DNA of 64,000 nucleotides from Pseudoclavibacter triregionum (GTDB lineage: Bacteria > Actinomycetota > Actinomycetes > Actinomycetales > Microbacteriaceae). The notes beneath the pieces are model-generated. The model was given only the letters and a program-made list of their open reading frames with translations, was not told the DNA's origin and searched no databases. The stretch is taken from positions 1,426,001 to 1,490,000 of the forward strand of contig OU365335.1 in assembly GCA_910822395.1 (NCBI GenBank), read 5' to 3'. How positions within the stretch are numbered: position 1 is the stretch's first letter; each line of letters opens with the position of its first letter. The translations under genes and the position numbers were made by a program. Below are positions 16,966 through 25,520 of this stretch, one piece after another.

Positions 16966-17033
16966 GCCGCGCGGCGCGGCGCGGCGCCTGCCTCGAGTCT
17001 CGAGCGGACGGATCGCCGCGGCCGCCGCGGCCG

Positions 17034-17465
17034 CTAGTCGTCCTCGAGGGCGAGCGGCACGTCCATCCGCCCGCGCAGCCGCTCGAGCTCGCGCCGCTCG
17101 CGCTTCGTCGGGCGCCCCGCCCCGCGATCGCGACGGATGGCCGCGGGCGCCTCGAGCGGGCTCGGCCGCGGGGGTGTGCGGTCCTCGCAGGCCTCCGCGG
17201 CGCGGGGCGCGCTCACGCGCTTCGCGATCGGCTCGCGCACGACGAGGATCCGGTCGAAGCCGGCGATCCGCAGCCGCACCTCGTCGCCGACGCGCACCCG
17301 GTCGGCCGGCTTCGCGCGGTCGCCGCGCAGCCGAACGTGCCCGGCCTTGCAGGCGGCCGTCGCGGCCGAGCGCGTCTTCGTCGCGCGGACGGCCCAGAGC
17401 CACTGGTCGATGCGGACGGCGCCGCCGCCCGGCTCCGCGAGCGCGCGATCGCTCGCCGGGCTCAC
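17034..17465 (-). CDS. S4-domain RNA-binding protein, Hsp15-like
   Basis: 143 aa. An S4 domain occupies about residues 18-80: VRIDQWLWAVRATKTRSAA, then the AGHVRLRGDRAKPADRVRVGDEV loop typical of Hsp15/HslR. E. coli Hsp15 binds 50S subunits carrying stalled peptidyl-tRNA. The C-terminus is Arg/Pro-rich (GRPTKRERRELERLRGR), as in Hsp15. GTG start overlaps the stop of the marR gene (GTGA), so the two are translationally coupled. Proximity to an ABC-F gene gives a loose ribosome-rescue theme. Confidence 0.85.
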   Translation of the reverse strand: MSPASDRALAEPGGGAVRIDQWLWAVRATKTRSAATAACKAGHVRLRGDRAKPADRVRVGDEVRLRIAGFDRILVVREPIAKRVSAPRAAEACEDRTPPRPSPLEAPAAIRRDRGAGRPTKRERRELERLRGRMDVPLALEDD

Positions 17466-17983
17466 GGGGTCTCGCGCTCGAGCGCGATCGCGAGCCCCCG
17501 CAGCGCTCGCACGAGCGCCTCGCGGTCGCCGCCCTCGAGCTCGGCGAGCAGGCGCCGCTCGGCGTCGACGAGCACGGTGAGCGCGAGATCGACGCGCTCG
17601 CGGCCGGCCTCGGTCATCGTGACGAGCACGCCGCGGCCGTCGTCCGGGTCGAGCTCGCGCGTGACGAGGCCGCGCTCGACGAGGCGGGCGATGCGGTTCG
17701 TCATCGTGCCGCTCGAGACGAGGTTCGACTCGAGCAGGCGCTTCGGCGAGAGGCGGTGCGGGGCGCCCGCGCGGCGCAGCGCGGAGAGCACGTCGAACTC
17801 CCAGAGCTCGAGGCCGGTCTCGGCGAAGGCGGCCTTGCGGACGGCGTCCAGGCGCTTGTCGATGCGGGCGATGCGCGAGAACACGCTCATCGAGTCGACG
17901 TCGAGGTCCGGGCGCTCGCGGCGCCAGTCCGCCACGATGCCGTCGACGGCATCGCCGAGGGGAGTGGCGCGGCGCAGGTCCAT
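17462..17983 (-). CDS. MarR-family transcriptional regulator
   Basis: 173 aa from ATG 17983 (an in-frame ATG at 17992 would add MER). The winged-helix region runs from about LELWEFDVLSALRRAG through RLSPKRLLESNLVSSGTMTNRIARLVERGLVTRE and the wing DPDDGRGVLVTMT. Terminal helices serve dimerisation. It most resembles the group with N-terminal DAVDGIVADWRRERPDLD extension seen in actinobacterial MarR proteins. GATAAT stands 7 nt before 17983, which picks that start and implies a leaderless mRNA. The S4-protein gene overlaps its stop. The ligand and targets are unknown. Confidence 0.9.
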   Translation of the reverse strand: MDLRRATPLGDAVDGIVADWRRERPDLDVDSMSVFSRIARIDKRLDAVRKAAFAETGLELWEFDVLSALRRAGAPHRLSPKRLLESNLVSSGTMTNRIARLVERGLVTRELDPDDGRGVLVTMTEAGRERVDLALTVLVDAERRLLAELEGGDREALVRALRGLAIALERETP

Positions 17984-17990
17984 GCGCTCC

Positions 17991-17996
17991 ATTATC
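17991..17996 (-). promoter_or_regulatory. -10 element, leaderless, marR gene
   Basis: GATAAT on the minus strand; five of six bases match TATAAT. Seven nt to the ATG at 17983. Confidence 0.55.
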
Positions 17997-18065
17997 GCGC
18001 GCGCGGAGTGGGCCCCGAACCCGACGGAGGCTCAGCCGGGCGGCGGCCGCGACCCCCGCCTCTGG

Positions 18066-18071
18066 CAGACT
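18066..18071 (+). promoter_or_regulatory. Possible -10 element of the tRNA-Gln gene
   Basis: CAGACT ends 11 nt before the mature tRNA 5' end. The first base departs from consensus. Confidence 0.3.
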
Positions 18072-18082
18072 GTTGCCGCCGA

Positions 18083-18154
18083 TCCTCCTTGGTGTAACGG
18101 CAGCACGACGGCCTTTGGAGCCGTGAGGTCCAGGTTCGAATCCTGGGGGAGGAG
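18083..18154 (+). tRNA. tRNA-Gln (anticodon TTG)
   Basis: 72 nt fold into a complete cloverleaf: acceptor TCCTCCT with GGGAGGA (last pair G-U), anticodon stem ACGGC/GCCGT around CTTTGGA giving anticodon TTG, and T-arm CCAGG-TTCGAAT-CCTGG. The discriminator base is G and CCA is not encoded. glmU starts 38 nt downstream, possibly on the same primary transcript. Confidence 0.97.
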
Positions 18155-18192
18155 CGCCAGGGCATCCGCCCCGCATCATGACCGGAGGAACC

Positions 18193-19647
18193 GTGACCGA
18201 TCCCGCACTCGCCGTCGTCATCCTCGCCGCAGGGCAGGGCACCCGCATGAAGAGCCGCACCCCCAAGGTGCTCCACCGCCTCGGCGGCGTCCCCCTCGTC
18301 GGGCACGTCCTCCACACGGCGCAGGAGCTCGGGGCCGCGCACACCGTCACCGTCGTGCGCCACGAGCGCGAGCTCGTCGCGAGCGCCATCCTCGACATGG
18401 CCCCCGAGACGAAGATCGCCGACCAGGACGAGGTCCCCGGCACCGGCCGCGCCATGGAGGCGGGCATGGAGCAGCTCCCGGGCGACTTCGAGGGCCAGAT
18501 CGTCGTGCTCTCCGGCGACGTCCCCCTCCTCGACGCGCAGACGGTCGGGATGCTCCTCGCCGCGCACCGCGAGCACGGCAACGAGCTCACCCTCCTCTCC
18601 GCCTTCTACGACGACCCGACGGGCTTCGGCCGCGTCGTCCGCGACGCCGACGGCGAGTTCGACGCGATCGTCGAGCAGAAGGACGCCACGGAGGAGCAGC
18701 GCCGCATCACCGAGATCAACTCGGGCGTCTACGTCTTCGACGCCGCCGCCGCGCGCCGCGTCGTGCCGAAGATCGGCATGGAGAACGCGCAGGGCGAGAA
18801 GTACCTCACCGACGCCGCGAAGGTCATCCGCGGCGAGGGCGGCCGCATCGAGGCCATCGGCATCGAGGACACCTGGCTCGTGCAGGGCATCAACGACCGC
18901 GTGCAGCTCGGCGAGACGGCGCTCGAGTTCAACCGCCGGATCATCCGCAAGTGGCAGCGCGAGGGCGTCACCGTCCACGACCCCGCCTCGACGACGATCG
19001 AGCGCGACGTGACGCTCGCGCCCGACGTCGAGCTCCTCCCGGGCGTGCAGCTGCGCGGCGCGACGACGATCGGCGCCGGCGCGATCATCGGCCCGGACAC
19101 GACGCTCGTCGACTGCGAGGTCGGCGAGGACGCCACCGTGAAGCGCACCGACGCGACGCTCTCGGTCATCGGCGCCCGCGCGACGGTCGGCCCGTGGTCG
19201 TACCTCCGCCCGAACTCGATCGTCGGCGAGGACGGCAAGATCGGCACCTTCGTCGAGACGAAGAACACGACGATCGGCCCCGGCTCGAAGATCCCGCACC
19301 TCTCGTACATCGGCGACACGACCGTCGGCGAGCAGTCGAACGTCGGCGCCGGCACGATCACCGCGAACTACGACGGCGTCTCGAAGCACCGGACGACCGT
19401 GGGCGACCACGTCCGCACCGGCTCGCACAACGTCTTCGTCGCGCCCGTTACCATTGGGGACGGGGCCTACACGGGCGCCGGCACGACGGTCCGCAAGGAC
19501 GTGCCGTCCGGCTCGCTCGCGATCACCGTGGCCCAGCAGCGCAACATCGAGGGGTGGGTCCAGCAGCACCGTGCGGGCACGGCGGCGGCGGAGGCCGCCG
19601 CGCGCTCGCGGGGCGGCTCGTCCGACGCCGGAACGGATCAGGCATGA
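18193..19647 (+). CDS. glmU: Bifunctional GlcNAc-1-P uridyltransferase / GlcN-1-P acetyltransferase
   Basis: GlmU makes UDP-GlcNAc for peptidoglycan in two steps. The N-terminal half is a nucleotidyltransferase with LAAGQGTRMKSRTPKVLH (about residues 9-26), VLSGDVPLL and NSGVYVFD. The C-terminal half is a left-handed beta helix of hexapeptide repeats (about 265-455) ending in NYDGVSKHRTTVGD and GSHNVFVAPV, the acetyl-CoA region. From GTG 18193 the protein is 484 aa; this start has GGAGG upstream and begins VTDPALAVVILAAG, whereas the ATG at 18178 lacks a Shine-Dalgarno. ATGA overlap with prs indicates coupling, the same pair as in mycobacteria. Confidence 0.96.
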   Translation: MTDPALAVVILAAGQGTRMKSRTPKVLHRLGGVPLVGHVLHTAQELGAAHTVTVVRHERELVASAILDMAPETKIADQDEVPGTGRAMEAGMEQLPGDFEGQIVVLSGDVPLLDAQTVGMLLAAHREHGNELTLLSAFYDDPTGFGRVVRDADGEFDAIVEQKDATEEQRRITEINSGVYVFDAAAARRVVPKIGMENAQGEKYLTDAAKVIRGEGGRIEAIGIEDTWLVQGINDRVQLGETALEFNRRIIRKWQREGVTVHDPASTTIERDVTLAPDVELLPGVQLRGATTIGAGAIIGPDTTLVDCEVGEDATVKRTDATLSVIGARATVGPWSYLRPNSIVGEDGKIGTFVETKNTTIGPGSKIPHLSYIGDTTVGEQSNVGAGTITANYDGVSKHRTTVGDHVRTGSHNVFVAPVTIGDGAYTGAGTTVRKDVPSGSLAITVAQQRNIEGWVQQHRAGTAAAEAAARSRGGSSDAGTDQA

Positions 19648-20621
19648 GCGGCATCATCACCTCCGGCGAGAAGCACCTCGTCCTCGTCTCGGGCCGGGCG
19701 CACCCCCAGCTCGCGAAGGACATCGCGGCGGAGCTCGGCACCGAGCTCGTCGAGACGGAGCTGCGCACCTTCGCGAACGGCGAGATCTACGCCCGCTACG
19801 GCGAGTCGGTCCGCGGCGCGGACGTCTTCGTCATCCAGAGCCACGGCGACCCGATCAACGAGTGGCTCATGGAGCAGATCATCATGGTCGACGCGCTGAA
19901 GCGCGCCTCGGCCAAGCGCATCACCGTCGTCGCGCCCTGCTACCCCTACGCGCGCCAGGACAAGAAGGGCCGCGGCCGCGAGCCGATCTCGGCCCGCCTC
20001 GTCGCCGACCTCTTCAAGGCCGCCGGCGCCGACCGCATCATGTCGGTCGACCTCCACGCCTCGCAGATCCAGGGCTTCTTCGACGGCCCGGTCGACCACC
20101 TCTTCGCGATGCCCGTGCTCCTCGAGCACTTCCGAAAGAACCTCAAGAGCGACAAGCTCACGATCGTCTCGCCCGACATGGGCCGAGTGCGCGTCGCGGA
20201 CCACTGGTCGGACCAGCTCGAGGCGCCCCTCGCGATCATCCACAAGCGCCGCGACCCGAAGGTCGCGAACCAGGTGACCGTGCACGACATCGTGGGCACC
20301 GTCGAGGGCCGCGACTGCCTTCTCGTCGACGACCTCATCGACACGGGCGGCACGATCGTCAAGGCCGCCGAGGCGCTGAAGAAGAACGGCGCCGAGAAGG
20401 TCGTCGTCGCGGCGACGCACGCGGTGTTCTCGCACCCGGCGTCCGATCGCCTCAACTGCGACTTCATCGACGAGGTGGTCGTGACGGACACGCTGCCGAT
20501 CGCCGAGGAGAAGCGCTTCGAGAAGCTCACGGTGCTCCCCATCGCGCCGCTGCTCGCCCGCGCCATCCACGAGGTCTTCGAGGACGGCTCGGTCACGTCC
20601 ATGTTCGACGGCGCGGCCTAG
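19644..20621 (+). CDS. prs: Ribose-phosphate pyrophosphokinase
   Basis: Prs transfers pyrophosphate from ATP to ribose 5-phosphate, producing PRPP for nucleotides, His, Trp and, in actinobacteria, arabinan precursors. At 325 aa it is a standard class I enzyme: FANGEIYARYGESVRG, the PRPP-synthase flexible loop YPYARQDKKGRGREPISA (about residues 93-110), SVDLHASQIQGFF and the PRPP motif LLVDDLIDTGGTI (about 225-237). Its ATG lies in the glmU stop (ATGA). A 19-bp hairpin follows 20 nt after the stop. Confidence 0.97.
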   Translation: MSGIITSGEKHLVLVSGRAHPQLAKDIAAELGTELVETELRTFANGEIYARYGESVRGADVFVIQSHGDPINEWLMEQIIMVDALKRASAKRITVVAPCYPYARQDKKGRGREPISARLVADLFKAAGADRIMSVDLHASQIQGFFDGPVDHLFAMPVLLEHFRKNLKSDKLTIVSPDMGRVRVADHWSDQLEAPLAIIHKRRDPKVANQVTVHDIVGTVEGRDCLLVDDLIDTGGTIVKAAEALKKNGAEKVVVAATHAVFSHPASDRLNCDFIDEVVVTDTLPIAEEKRFEKLTVLPIAPLLARAIHEVFEDGSVTSMFDGAA

Positions 20622-20641
20622 GCCCGCCTCACGCGATCACA

Positions 20642-20683
20642 CGAGGAGGGCGCCGGATCCCAGGGGATCCGGCGCCCTCCTCG
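20642..20683. terminator. Perfect 19-bp hairpin between prs and gnd
   Basis: Nineteen uninterrupted base pairs enclose a CAGG loop between convergent genes. It can serve both directions; no T-run follows on either strand. Confidence 0.8.
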
Positions 20684-20701
20684 CTCCGGGCGAGCTTGCC
20701 G

Positions 20702-22297
20702 CTAGGCGTGCGGGGCCTGGTCGGGCGCGGCGCCCGAGGGCGCGCCGGGCTGGTCCTGGCCCGTCTGCGGCTCGGGCGTCGCGGGGACGGGCTCGGCGAC
20801 GTCGGGGTGCTTCGGGGCCTCGTCGACGCGGTGCTCGGCGCGGTCGCCGGACCAGTCGGTGTGGAAGACGCCCTCGCGGTCGATGCGTCCGTAGGTGTGC
20901 GCGCCGAAGAAGTCGCGCTGACCCTGCACGAGCGCGGCCGGCAGGCGGTCGGCGCAGAGCGCGTCGTAGTACGAGAGCGAGGCGCCGAAGGCGGGTGCGG
21001 GGACGCCCGAGAGCGCGGCCGTCGCGACGACGCGGCGCCACGAGTCGATGCCCTCGGCGACCTCGCCGGCGAAGAACGGGTCGGCGAGGAGCGTCGCGAG
21101 CTCCGGGTCGCGGGCGTACGCCTCGGCGATGCGGCCGAGGAAGACGGCGCGGATGATGCAGCCCGCGCGCCAGATCTTCGCGATCTCGCCCGGGTGGAGG
21201 TCCCAGCCGTGCTCGCGGCCGCCCGCGAGGATCGCGTCGAAGCCCTGCGCGTACGCGACGACCTTCGAGGAGTAGAGCGCGCGGCGGACGTCCTCGACGA
21301 AGCGGCCGTCGACCTGCGCGGGCTCGGGACGGGGCGCCGCGGCGGGCTTCACGGCCGCGCGCTGCTCGGGGTGCGAGGAGACGCCGCGGGCGAAGACGGC
21401 CTCGGCGATGCCGGAGACGGGCGTGCCGAGTGTGAGGGCCGACTGCACCGTCCAGGTGCCCGTGCCCTTCTGGCCGGCCTGGTCGACGACGACGTCGACG
21501 AAGGGGCGCCCGGTCTCGGCATCCACGTGGCGCAGCACCTGCGCCGTGATCTCGATGAGGTAGGAGGCGAGGGGGCCGCGGTTCCACTCGTCGAAGACGT
21601 CCGCGATCTGCGCCGGCTCCATGCCGCCGACGCGGCGGAGGAGGTCGTAGGCCTCGGCGATGAGCTGCATGTCGGCGTACTCGATGCCGTTGTGGATCAT
21701 CTTCACGAAGTGGCCGGCGCCGTCGGTGCCGATGTGGGTGACGCAGGGCTCGCCGTCCTCGGGCGCCTTCGCCGCGATCGAGGCGAGGATCGGGCCGAGC
21801 GTCTCGTAGGCCTCGGCCGTGCCGCCGGGCATGATGCTCGGGCCGTGGAGCGCGCCCTCCTCGCCGCCCGAGATGCCCGCGCCGACGAAGTGGAGGCCCT
21901 TCGCGCGGACGGCCGCCTCCCGGCGGATCGTGTCGGTGAAGAGCGCGTTGCCGCCGTCGACGATGATGTCGCCCGGCTCGAACACCTCGCAGAGGCCGTC
22001 GATGACGGCGTCGGTGGCGGCGCCCGCCTGCACCATGATGATCGCGGTGCGCGGCCGCTGCAGCGAGGCCGCGAACGCCTCGAGCGTCTCCGCCGGGATG
22101 AACCCCGCCTCGGGGTGCTCGGCGACGAGCCTGCGGGTGCGCTCAGGGGAGCGGTTGAAGACGGCGACGGTGTTGCCCTCGCGGCTCGCGAGGTTGCGGG
22201 CGAGATTCGAGCCCATGACGGCGAGGCCGACGACGCCGATGTTGGCGGCCGGGGCGGGAGCCTCGACGGGGTCGATGCGGGCGGCGGTCTCGGTCAT
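20702..22297 (-). CDS. gnd: 6-phosphogluconate dehydrogenase (decarboxylating)
   Basis: Gnd oxidises 6-phosphogluconate to ribulose 5-phosphate with NADP+. The Rossmann motif is GVVGLAVMGSNLARN (about residues 21-35); GGISGGEEGALHGPSIMPGG-type substrate loop and the catalytic HFVKMIHNGIEY (His-Val-Lys, about 195-206) follow, then QKGTGTWTVQSAL. The full fold ends near residue 480; a ~45-residue Pro/Glu/Gln-rich tail is added. At 531 aa this exceeds the usual ~470-485. AAAGGGA precedes the ATG. It supplies pentose phosphate, the prs substrate precursor, from the opposite strand. Confidence 0.96.
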   Translation of the reverse strand: MTETAARIDPVEAPAPAANIGVVGLAVMGSNLARNLASREGNTVAVFNRSPERTRRLVAEHPEAGFIPAETLEAFAASLQRPRTAIIMVQAGAATDAVIDGLCEVFEPGDIIVDGGNALFTDTIRREAAVRAKGLHFVGAGISGGEEGALHGPSIMPGGTAEAYETLGPILASIAAKAPEDGEPCVTHIGTDGAGHFVKMIHNGIEYADMQLIAEAYDLLRRVGGMEPAQIADVFDEWNRGPLASYLIEITAQVLRHVDAETGRPFVDVVVDQAGQKGTGTWTVQSALTLGTPVSGIAEAVFARGVSSHPEQRAAVKPAAAPRPEPAQVDGRFVEDVRRALYSSKVVAYAQGFDAILAGGREHGWDLHPGEIAKIWRAGCIIRAVFLGRIAEAYARDPELATLLADPFFAGEVAEGIDSWRRVVATAALSGVPAPAFGASLSYYDALCADRLPAALVQGQRDFFGAHTYGRIDREGVFHTDWSGDRAEHRVDEAPKHPDVAEPVPATPEPQTGQDQPGAPSGAAPDQAPHA

Positions 22298-22325
22298 CGG
22301 GCGTCCCTTTCGTCGGCGTGGTCCA

Positions 22326-22331
22326 ACGCTA
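22326..22331 (-). promoter_or_regulatory. -10 element of gnd
   Basis: TAGCGT on the minus strand gives a leader of roughly 20 nt that holds the AAAGGGA ribosome binding site. Confidence 0.45.
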
Positions 22332-22416
22332 TCGAAGCGCGGGGCGATCCGGCGGCGCGACGGCGCGCCCGAAGCTCGCGGTGCGAGACTGTCCGTTCCG
22401 AAGCGAGGGGAGCGAC

Positions 22417-23235
22417 ATGGCGCTGGACGACCGCACCCGGCCGTACGAGCTGGGCGGCCCCGTCGAGCCCACCGCGCGGCTCGAGGTGCCCGAGCAGCCC
22501 ACCGACCCCTACCCCGAGGCGCCGCGGCGCGGGCGGGACGCGCGCGGCGAGGGATCGCGCGATGCGGGGGAGTACGCGTACGACCGGACGCGCGCGGCGA
22601 GGGAGCCGTCTTGGGCCGCCTCGGCCCCGATCCCGGCCCCCGCCGCCTTCCCGGCTGCCGCCCCCATCCCGGCCGCCGCCTACGGCGTGCCCGCCTGGCC
22701 CGGCCGCGGGCCCGGCCCCGGGGGGCTCGCCCGCGCGGCGTCGCTGCTGCTGTGCCTGCTGCTCACGGGCGCCGCGCTCGCCCTCCTCGCCGCCGGCATC
22801 GTGGGCACGGTGCTCGAGGCCCAGATCGCGCTGACCGGCCAGGAAGGCTCCGGCGCCCCGGTCTCGGGCCCCCTGCTGCTCCTCGGCGCCGTCGTCGCCG
22901 CCTTCCTCGCCGTGCTCACCACGGCGTGGTCGGGCCTGGGCGCCGTCATCTGCGGGGCGATCATGGCGCTGCTCGGCGGCGCGACGATGTTCTTCCCCCA
23001 GCTGCTCGCGGGCCTGCTCGCGGGCGCGCTCGACGCCGGCGCGTTCTCGACCGGGATCGGCCCCCTCGACGACGTCATCGGCGGCGCGGTCGACGACGTC
23101 GTCGCGGGCGTGGCGGCCGCGGTGAGCTCGCTGCTCGCGGTCACGACGCTCCTGCTCGGGGCGGTCTACCTCGCGGCGGGGCTCGGGGCCCGGGCGGCCC
23201 GGCGCGCCGGCTGGAGCCGGGGCGCCGGGCGCTAG
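22417..23235 (+). CDS. Integral membrane protein with disordered N-terminus, unknown function
   Basis: 272 aa from ATG 22417, preceded by GAGGGGAGC. The first ~100 residues are Pro/Ala/Arg/Asp-rich and likely cytosolic. Four hydrophobic stretches follow: about residues 105-130 (LARAASLLLCLLLTGAAL...), 148-165, 167-190 and 230-255. A polar segment with DDVIGGAVDDVVAG lies before the last. I recognise no catalytic motif or named family. It stands alone, divergent from gnd and convergent with the decarboxylase, whose stop is 3 nt from its own. Confidence 0.75.
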   Translation: MALDDRTRPYELGGPVEPTARLEVPEQPTDPYPEAPRRGRDARGEGSRDAGEYAYDRTRAAREPSWAASAPIPAPAAFPAAAPIPAAAYGVPAWPGRGPGPGGLARAASLLLCLLLTGAALALLAAGIVGTVLEAQIALTGQEGSGAPVSGPLLLLGAVVAAFLAVLTTAWSGLGAVICGAIMALLGGATMFFPQLLAGLLAGALDAGAFSTGIGPLDDVIGGAVDDVVAGVAAAVSSLLAVTTLLLGAVYLAAGLGARAARRAGWSRGAGR

Positions 23236-23238
23236 CGG

Positions 23239-25497
23239 CTAGCCGGGCAGGCCGCCGCCCTCCTCTACGATGCACGGGACGGTCCGGCGGCCGCGGCCGT
23301 CGTCGGCGAGCCCGTGCGTGATGCCGTTGAAGCCGGGGAACTCGTCGGCGAGCCGCGACTCGTGGAGCAGGTACTCCACAATGCGCGGGCTGATGCGCTC
23401 GCCCGGCACCACGAGCGGGATGCCCGGCGGGTAGGGCGTGAGCAGCACCGCGGTGGTACGGCCGGCGAGGTCCACGATCGGGACGTGCTCGACGCGCCCC
23501 GAGGTCATCGCCGTCCACGCGTCGGCCGGGAGCATCGCCATCTCCGGCTGGTCGAGGTAGATGTCGGTGGCGAGGTTCGCCACGTCGCGCTCGCGGTAGG
23601 CCCGGTGCAGGCGGCCGGCCAGATCGCGCAGGCCCTCCCTGGCGTAGCGCGGGTGCTCGGCCGCGAAGCGGGGCATGGCCTCCTCGACGAGCAGGTTCTC
23701 GTCATAGGCGCGCTTGAAGCGATGCAGCTCGGCGATGAGCGTGTTCCACCGCCCCTTCGTGACGCCGATGGTGAAGAGGATGAACAGCGAGTAGAGCCCG
23801 GTCTTCTCGACCACGACGCCGTGCTCGGCGAGGTAGCGGGCGAGGAGGATGCCGGGGATGCCCTCGTCGTCGTACTCGCCGCGCACCGAGAGGCCTGGGG
23901 TGGTGAGCGTCACCTTGATCGGGTCGAGCATGGTGAAGTCCTCGTCGACTTCTTCGAAGCCGTGCCACGTCGCGTCGCCGCGGATGAGCCACTCCGATCG
24001 CTCCGGCAGGCCCTCGCGCGGCGGGGTGTCGGGCCCCCACACGCCGAACCACCACTCGCCGCGGGCGGCGAGGTCCTCGCCGATGCGAATGATCGCGCGG
24101 CGGAACTCCATCGACTCGGTGATCGCCTCGGCGACGAGCGCCTCGCCGCCGGTCCCCGCCATCATCTCGGCCGAGACGTCGCAGCTCGCGATGATCGCGT
24201 ACTGCGGGCTCGTCGAGGTGTGCATGAGGTAGGCCTCGTTGAAGATGCCCTCGTCCAGGCGGGTCTCCTCCGCATTCTGCACGAGGATCTGTGAGGCCTG
24301 CGAGAGGCCGGCGAGCAGCTTGTGCGTGGACTGCGTGGCGTAGACGAGCGAGGAGCGGGTGCGGCTGCGGTCGGTGTCGATCGCGTGCATGTCGCGGTAG
24401 AGCTCGTGGAAGGCCGCGTGGGGCAGCCAGGCCTCGTCGAAGTGGAGCGCCCCGACGCGGCCGTCGAGGGTGTCCTTGATCTCGGCGGCGTTGTAGACGA
24501 TGCCGTCGTAGGTGGATTGGGTGATCGTGAGCACGCGCGGCGTCGTCGACTTGTCGGCGATGAACGGGTTCCGCTCGATCTTCTCGCGGATCGACTCGGG
24601 CGAGAACTCGCGGCGCGGGATCGGCCCGATGATGCCCGCGCGGTTGCGGGTGGGCGTGAGGTAGATCGGCACGGCGCCCGTGAGCATGATCGCGTGGAGG
24701 ACCGACTTGTGGCAGTTGCGGTCGACGACGACGACGTCGCCGGCGCCGACCATCGAGTTCCACACGATCTTGTTCGAGGTGGAGGTGCCGTTGGTCACGA
24801 AGTAGAGGTGGTCGGCGCGGAAGGTGCGCGCGGCGCGGCGCTCGGATTCGGCGACCGGGCCGGTGTGGTCGAGCAGCTGGCCGAGCTCCTCGACGGCGTT
24901 GCACACGTCGGAGCGCAGCATCCGCTCGCCGAAGAAGTCGCGGAACACGTTGCCGACCGGCGACTTGAGGAACGCCGTGCCGCCCGAGTGCCCGGGGCAG
25001 TGCCACGAGTACGCGCCGTCGCCCGCGTAGCGCATGAGGGCGCGGAAGAAGGGCGGCGCGAGCGAGTCGAGGTACTCGCGGGCCTGGCGCTCGACGGCTC
25101 TCGCGACGAACTGGGGCGTGTCCTCGTAGGCGTTGATGACGCCCTCGATCTCGGCGAGGACCTCATCCGGCATCGCGCGCGCGGTGAGGTGCTCGCCGAT
25201 GAGGTAGATCGGCACGCGGCCGTTCTTCGCGCGGATGGCCCGGACGGCGTCGAGGAGGAGCTCGAGCCGCCCGCCCGCGGCGCTCGGCGGCTTCTCGAGG
25301 GCCCGCGCGTCGACGACGTAGAGGATGGCGGCGGTGCGGGCGAACCGATCCGAGCCCTCCACGACGGCGGCGGGGTCGAGCCGCTCGGCGGGCGCGCCGA
25401 ACTCCGCCAGGGCGGCCTCGAGGGCGCGCACCGCGGACGAGAGGCCGAGGGCCGTGCGGGCGCGGTCCTCGACGATGGTGAGGGGGAATCCGAGCAT
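23239..25497 (-). CDS. PLP-dependent Orn/Lys/Arg decarboxylase (fold I, with wing domain)
   Basis: The 752 aa protein fits the inducible Lys/Orn/Arg decarboxylase family, which turns a basic amino acid into cadaverine, putrescine or agmatine plus CO2. Residues 1-130 form the CheY-like wing domain; the PLP domain includes SWHCPGHSGGTAF (about 175), the TNGTSTSNKIV cofactor loop, the LHFDEAW aspartate and STHKLLAGLSQ with the Schiff-base Lys (about 385). The C-terminal domain closes with TPYPPGIPLVVPGE. Substrate is not deducible. AAAGGAGAG precedes ATG 25497; the aminotransferase stop is 23 nt upstream, so they form an operon read away from rpiR. Confidence 0.92.
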   Translation of the reverse strand: MLGFPLTIVEDRARTALGLSSAVRALEAALAEFGAPAERLDPAAVVEGSDRFARTAAILYVVDARALEKPPSAAGGRLELLLDAVRAIRAKNGRVPIYLIGEHLTARAMPDEVLAEIEGVINAYEDTPQFVARAVERQAREYLDSLAPPFFRALMRYAGDGAYSWHCPGHSGGTAFLKSPVGNVFRDFFGERMLRSDVCNAVEELGQLLDHTGPVAESERRAARTFRADHLYFVTNGTSTSNKIVWNSMVGAGDVVVVDRNCHKSVLHAIMLTGAVPIYLTPTRNRAGIIGPIPRREFSPESIREKIERNPFIADKSTTPRVLTITQSTYDGIVYNAAEIKDTLDGRVGALHFDEAWLPHAAFHELYRDMHAIDTDRSRTRSSLVYATQSTHKLLAGLSQASQILVQNAEETRLDEGIFNEAYLMHTSTSPQYAIIASCDVSAEMMAGTGGEALVAEAITESMEFRRAIIRIGEDLAARGEWWFGVWGPDTPPREGLPERSEWLIRGDATWHGFEEVDEDFTMLDPIKVTLTTPGLSVRGEYDDEGIPGILLARYLAEHGVVVEKTGLYSLFILFTIGVTKGRWNTLIAELHRFKRAYDENLLVEEAMPRFAAEHPRYAREGLRDLAGRLHRAYRERDVANLATDIYLDQPEMAMLPADAWTAMTSGRVEHVPIVDLAGRTTAVLLTPYPPGIPLVVPGERISPRIVEYLLHESRLADEFPGFNGITHGLADDGRGRRTVPCIVEEGGGLPG

Positions 25498-25520
25498 CGC
25501 TGCTCTCCTTTCTTGGCCGG

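Noticed and set aside
18178-18192. ATG 18178 as the glmU start
   Set aside because: It places the GGAGG Shine-Dalgarno inside the gene; GTG 18193 is spaced properly.
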